From positions 1 to 52,249 of the forward strand of contig CANRHH010000016.1 of NCBI GenBank assembly GCA_947630375.1: DNA of 52,249 bases, read 5' to 3'. Position numbers and translations under genes: made by a program. Source of the DNA: an uncultured Oscillospiraceae bacterium. GTDB taxonomy: Bacteria; Bacillota; Clostridia; Oscillospirales; Oscillospiraceae. Below, in pieces: positions 50,866 to 52,249 of the stretch; the stretch's first letter is position 1; each line of letters opens with the position of its first letter. The notes under the pieces are model-generated. The model was not told where the DNA came from and searched no databases. It saw only the letters and a list, made by a program, of their open reading frames with translations.

Positions 50866-52131
50866 ATGAGCAAGAAAAGAAAAGGGGCCGCCGTGCTGCT
50901 GGCCCTGGTGCTGATCCTGGGCCTGCTGCCTGTGACCGCCCTGGCCCTGGAGGCCGGAGAAGAGGAGGCTCTGATAAACGGGCCGGAGGAGTCTCTGTAT
51001 GCCGAAAGCGGCAGCCGGGTGTACAACAACGGCGGCACCGTGTACAATAACGGCGGCACCGTCTATAACAATGCCGGCACCGTGTACAACAATGCCGGGA
51101 CGGTGTACAACAATGCCGGTACGGTCTACGCCAACGGCGGCACCGTCTATAACAACAACGGCACCGTATACAACAATAGCGCCGCGGTGAACGGCAGCGG
51201 CGCCCCGGAGGAGACGCCCGCTCCCTCCGCCGGGCCTGAACCGACTGAGACGCCCGTCCCCTCCGCCGAGCCTGAACCGACTGAGACGCCGGCCCCCTCC
51301 GCGGAGCCTGAACCGGAGGAGAGCGCCGCCGGCGCGTCCCGGCGCGTCACCTTTGCGGAGGATTACAGCTCCTTCGTGGATCCGGAGGGCCTGGAGGAGG
51401 CCGCGGATGGCGAGAGCTGGTCCCTGCAGGGGCCCCGCTGTGTGCTTCGCCCCTTGGAGGGATACCGCATCCAGGGCGCGGAGGCCAGCGCCGGGGAGAT
51501 CCTCCCCGAAGAGGATGGGAGCTATACCTTCACCCCCGGCGAAGAGGAAGCACTGCTCACCCTCCACATCGCCACGGACACGCCGGTTTTTTCCCTCCAG
51601 CCGGGGACTTACGCGGAAAACCAGTACCTGGAGCTGACCGGGCCGGAGGGCGCCGCCTTCTACTTCACCGATGACGGCAGTGCGCCGGAGCCGGGCCGCG
51701 GCCGCTATACCGGCCCCATTGCCATCCGGGGCGGGGTGGAGATCCGGGCCCTGGCCCAGGCGGAAGGGACCCTCCCCAGCGCGGAGATCCGGGGGAGCTA
51801 TGCGGTGGTCAGCGTCACCGGGCCGGTCTTTGATCCGGTGGAGGAGGGCTACACCCCGGTCACCCAGGGCGTTACCGTGAAAAACAGCGGCTCGACGGAG
51901 GCCAAGGTCTCCAAGGCGGCGCTGTCCGGGGCCGACGCGAAGCAGTTCATTTTGGGGCACAGCTCGGGCCGGAGCATTCCTGCCGGGGCGACGGTGGACA
52001 ATTACTGGACCCTGCGCCCGGTAAACGGGCTCAAAGCGGGGACCTATACCGCGCTGCTGACGCTCACGCTGGACAGCGGGGAGACTGTGGAGCTGGACGT
52101 GAACTTCACGGTGACCGCGCCTGAAAAATAG
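50866..52131 (+). CDS. Secreted YNN-repeat protein with chitobiase C-terminal-like and Ig-like domains
   Basis: 421 residues with AAGGAGG before the start. Signal peptide (1-28). Residues 52-107 hold eight seven-residue units of the form VYNNxGT; 117-152 hold three 12-residue units TPxPSAxPEPTE. Then come a unique region (about 160-240), a chitobiase C-terminal-like beta domain (241-318, YFTDDGSAPEPG) and an Ig-like domain (319-418) that resembles one in the large surface protein. No sorting signal or lipobox. It is probably released or held non-covalently. I know no function; the Asn-rich ladder could form a beta-solenoid. Confidence 0.8.
   Translation: MSKKRKGAAVLLALVLILGLLPVTALALEAGEEEALINGPEESLYAESGSRVYNNGGTVYNNGGTVYNNAGTVYNNAGTVYNNAGTVYANGGTVYNNNGTVYNNSAAVNGSGAPEETPAPSAGPEPTETPVPSAEPEPTETPAPSAEPEPEESAAGASRRVTFAEDYSSFVDPEGLEEAADGESWSLQGPRCVLRPLEGYRIQGAEASAGEILPEEDGSYTFTPGEEEALLTLHIATDTPVFSLQPGTYAENQYLELTGPEGAAFYFTDDGSAPEPGRGRYTGPIAIRGGVEIRALAQAEGTLPSAEIRGSYAVVSVTGPVFDPVEEGYTPVTQGVTVKNSGSTEAKVSKAALSGADAKQFILGHSSGRSIPAGATVDNYWTLRPVNGLKAGTYTALLTLTLDSGETVELDVNFTVTAPEK
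51019..51186 (+). repeat. Eight 21-bp tandem repeats (VYNNxGT)
   Basis: Eight in-frame copies with synonymous and a few amino-acid changes (NNGG, NNAG, ANGG, NNNG). In-frame length means slipped-strand change would alter copy number without frameshift. Confidence 0.9.
51214..51321 (+). repeat. Three 36-bp Pro/Glu-rich tandem repeats
   Basis: Three 12-codon units, TPAPSAGPEPTE and near copies, directly after the YNN array; likely an extended linker. Confidence 0.85.
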
Positions 52132-52145
52132 AATAGATGTGCAGC

Positions 52146-52173
52146 AAAACGCCCGCCGAAAGGCGGGCGTTTC
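52146..52173 (+). terminator. Terminator of the YNN-repeat gene
   Basis: AAACGCCCGCC pairs with GGCGGGCGTTT around GAAA, a tetraloop stem 15 bases past the stop. Confidence 0.8.
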
Positions 52174-52249
52174 AGACTGTAGACAAAGTACCCATGGATA
52201 GAGTGGAAGGCACTATTCATGGGTGCTTTGTTATGGTATAATGTAGGAG
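52173..52249 (+). mobile_element. Left end of a second element with the MITE terminal repeat
   Basis: CAGACTGTAGACAAAGT (52173-52189) matches the MITE left end in 15 of 17 bases. Just inside, ACAAAGTACCCATG (52183-52196) can pair with CATGGGTGCTTTGT (52218-52231). TATAAT at 52237-52242 and GTAGGAG at the edge look like a promoter and the approach to a gene, perhaps a transposase, cut off by the window. Confidence 0.55.

Noticed and set aside
1-52249. tRNA, rRNA, CRISPR arrays, prophage and toxin-antitoxin genes
   Set aside because: I looked for clover-leaf ends with CCA-type sequence, spaced identical repeats, and phage structural or recombinase genes, and saw none.

Overview
The window looks like chromosome from a GC-rich, spore-forming, anaerobic gut member of the Clostridia, most likely an Oscillospirales relative. 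The basis is an Rnf complex in the clostridial order rnfCDGEAB, dipicolinate synthase genes (dpaA, dpaB), a SpoIID-like protein, a CD1247-type zinc-ribbon protein next to efp, Gram-positive promoters and ribosome binding sites, and an LPxTG-like surface protein. I saw no rRNA, tRNA, CRISPR array or prophage module. No taxonomic search could be run, so the lineage is inference.

Layout. 1-4.0 kb: ferrous iron uptake (feoA, feoB and a tiny Cys-rich membrane protein) and a LysR regulator. 4.0-6.1 kb: the divergent sodium/solute symporter putP, whose leader is interrupted by a 377-bp MITE-like element with terminal inverted repeats and a target duplication. 6.2-11.3 kb: the six-gene rnf operon. 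11.6-15.2 kb: a membrane glycosyltransferase, then a macro-domain protein with a C-terminal HTH-like module followed by a TerY-like VWA protein. 15.2-15.9 kb: a gene-free mosaic of repeats. 15.9-23.3 kb: an alpha/beta hydrolase and D,D-carboxypeptidase, a minimal ComEA-like protein in one operon with a two-component system and a Xaa-Pro peptidase, then efp and a zinc-ribbon protein. 23.3-26.1 kb: two overlapping flavoprotein genes. 26.3-31.6 kb: a four-gene operon of lipoprotein CotH kinase, VTC-type polyphosphate polymerase domain, DUF4956 membrane protein and beta-helix lipoprotein. 31.7-34.2 kb: GIY-YIG, DUF951, rarA and a membrane protein. 34.3-39.3 kb: SpoIID-like, folA, thyA, dpaA, dpaB, gluQ. 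39.3-44.4 kb: a 1,703-residue cell-wall protein. 44.7-47.3 kb: glmS and a YwaF-like membrane protein. 47.4-49.7 kb: molybdopterin genes (moaC, moaA, MOSC-MogA fusion). 49.9-52.1 kb: a nitrilase and a secreted YNN-repeat protein. The window ends inside a second element with the same terminal repeat as the MITE.

How the parts fit. Rnf couples ferredoxin:NAD+ electron transfer to an ion gradient that PutP-type symport could use. Iron uptake supplies Fe-S proteins such as RnfB and RnfC. Several loci act at the cell surface (CotH operon, LPxTG protein, YNN protein, carboxypeptidase). The least understood units are the macro-HTH/VWA pair and the CotH-VTC-DUF4956-beta-helix operon; these are my best candidates for an undescribed system.
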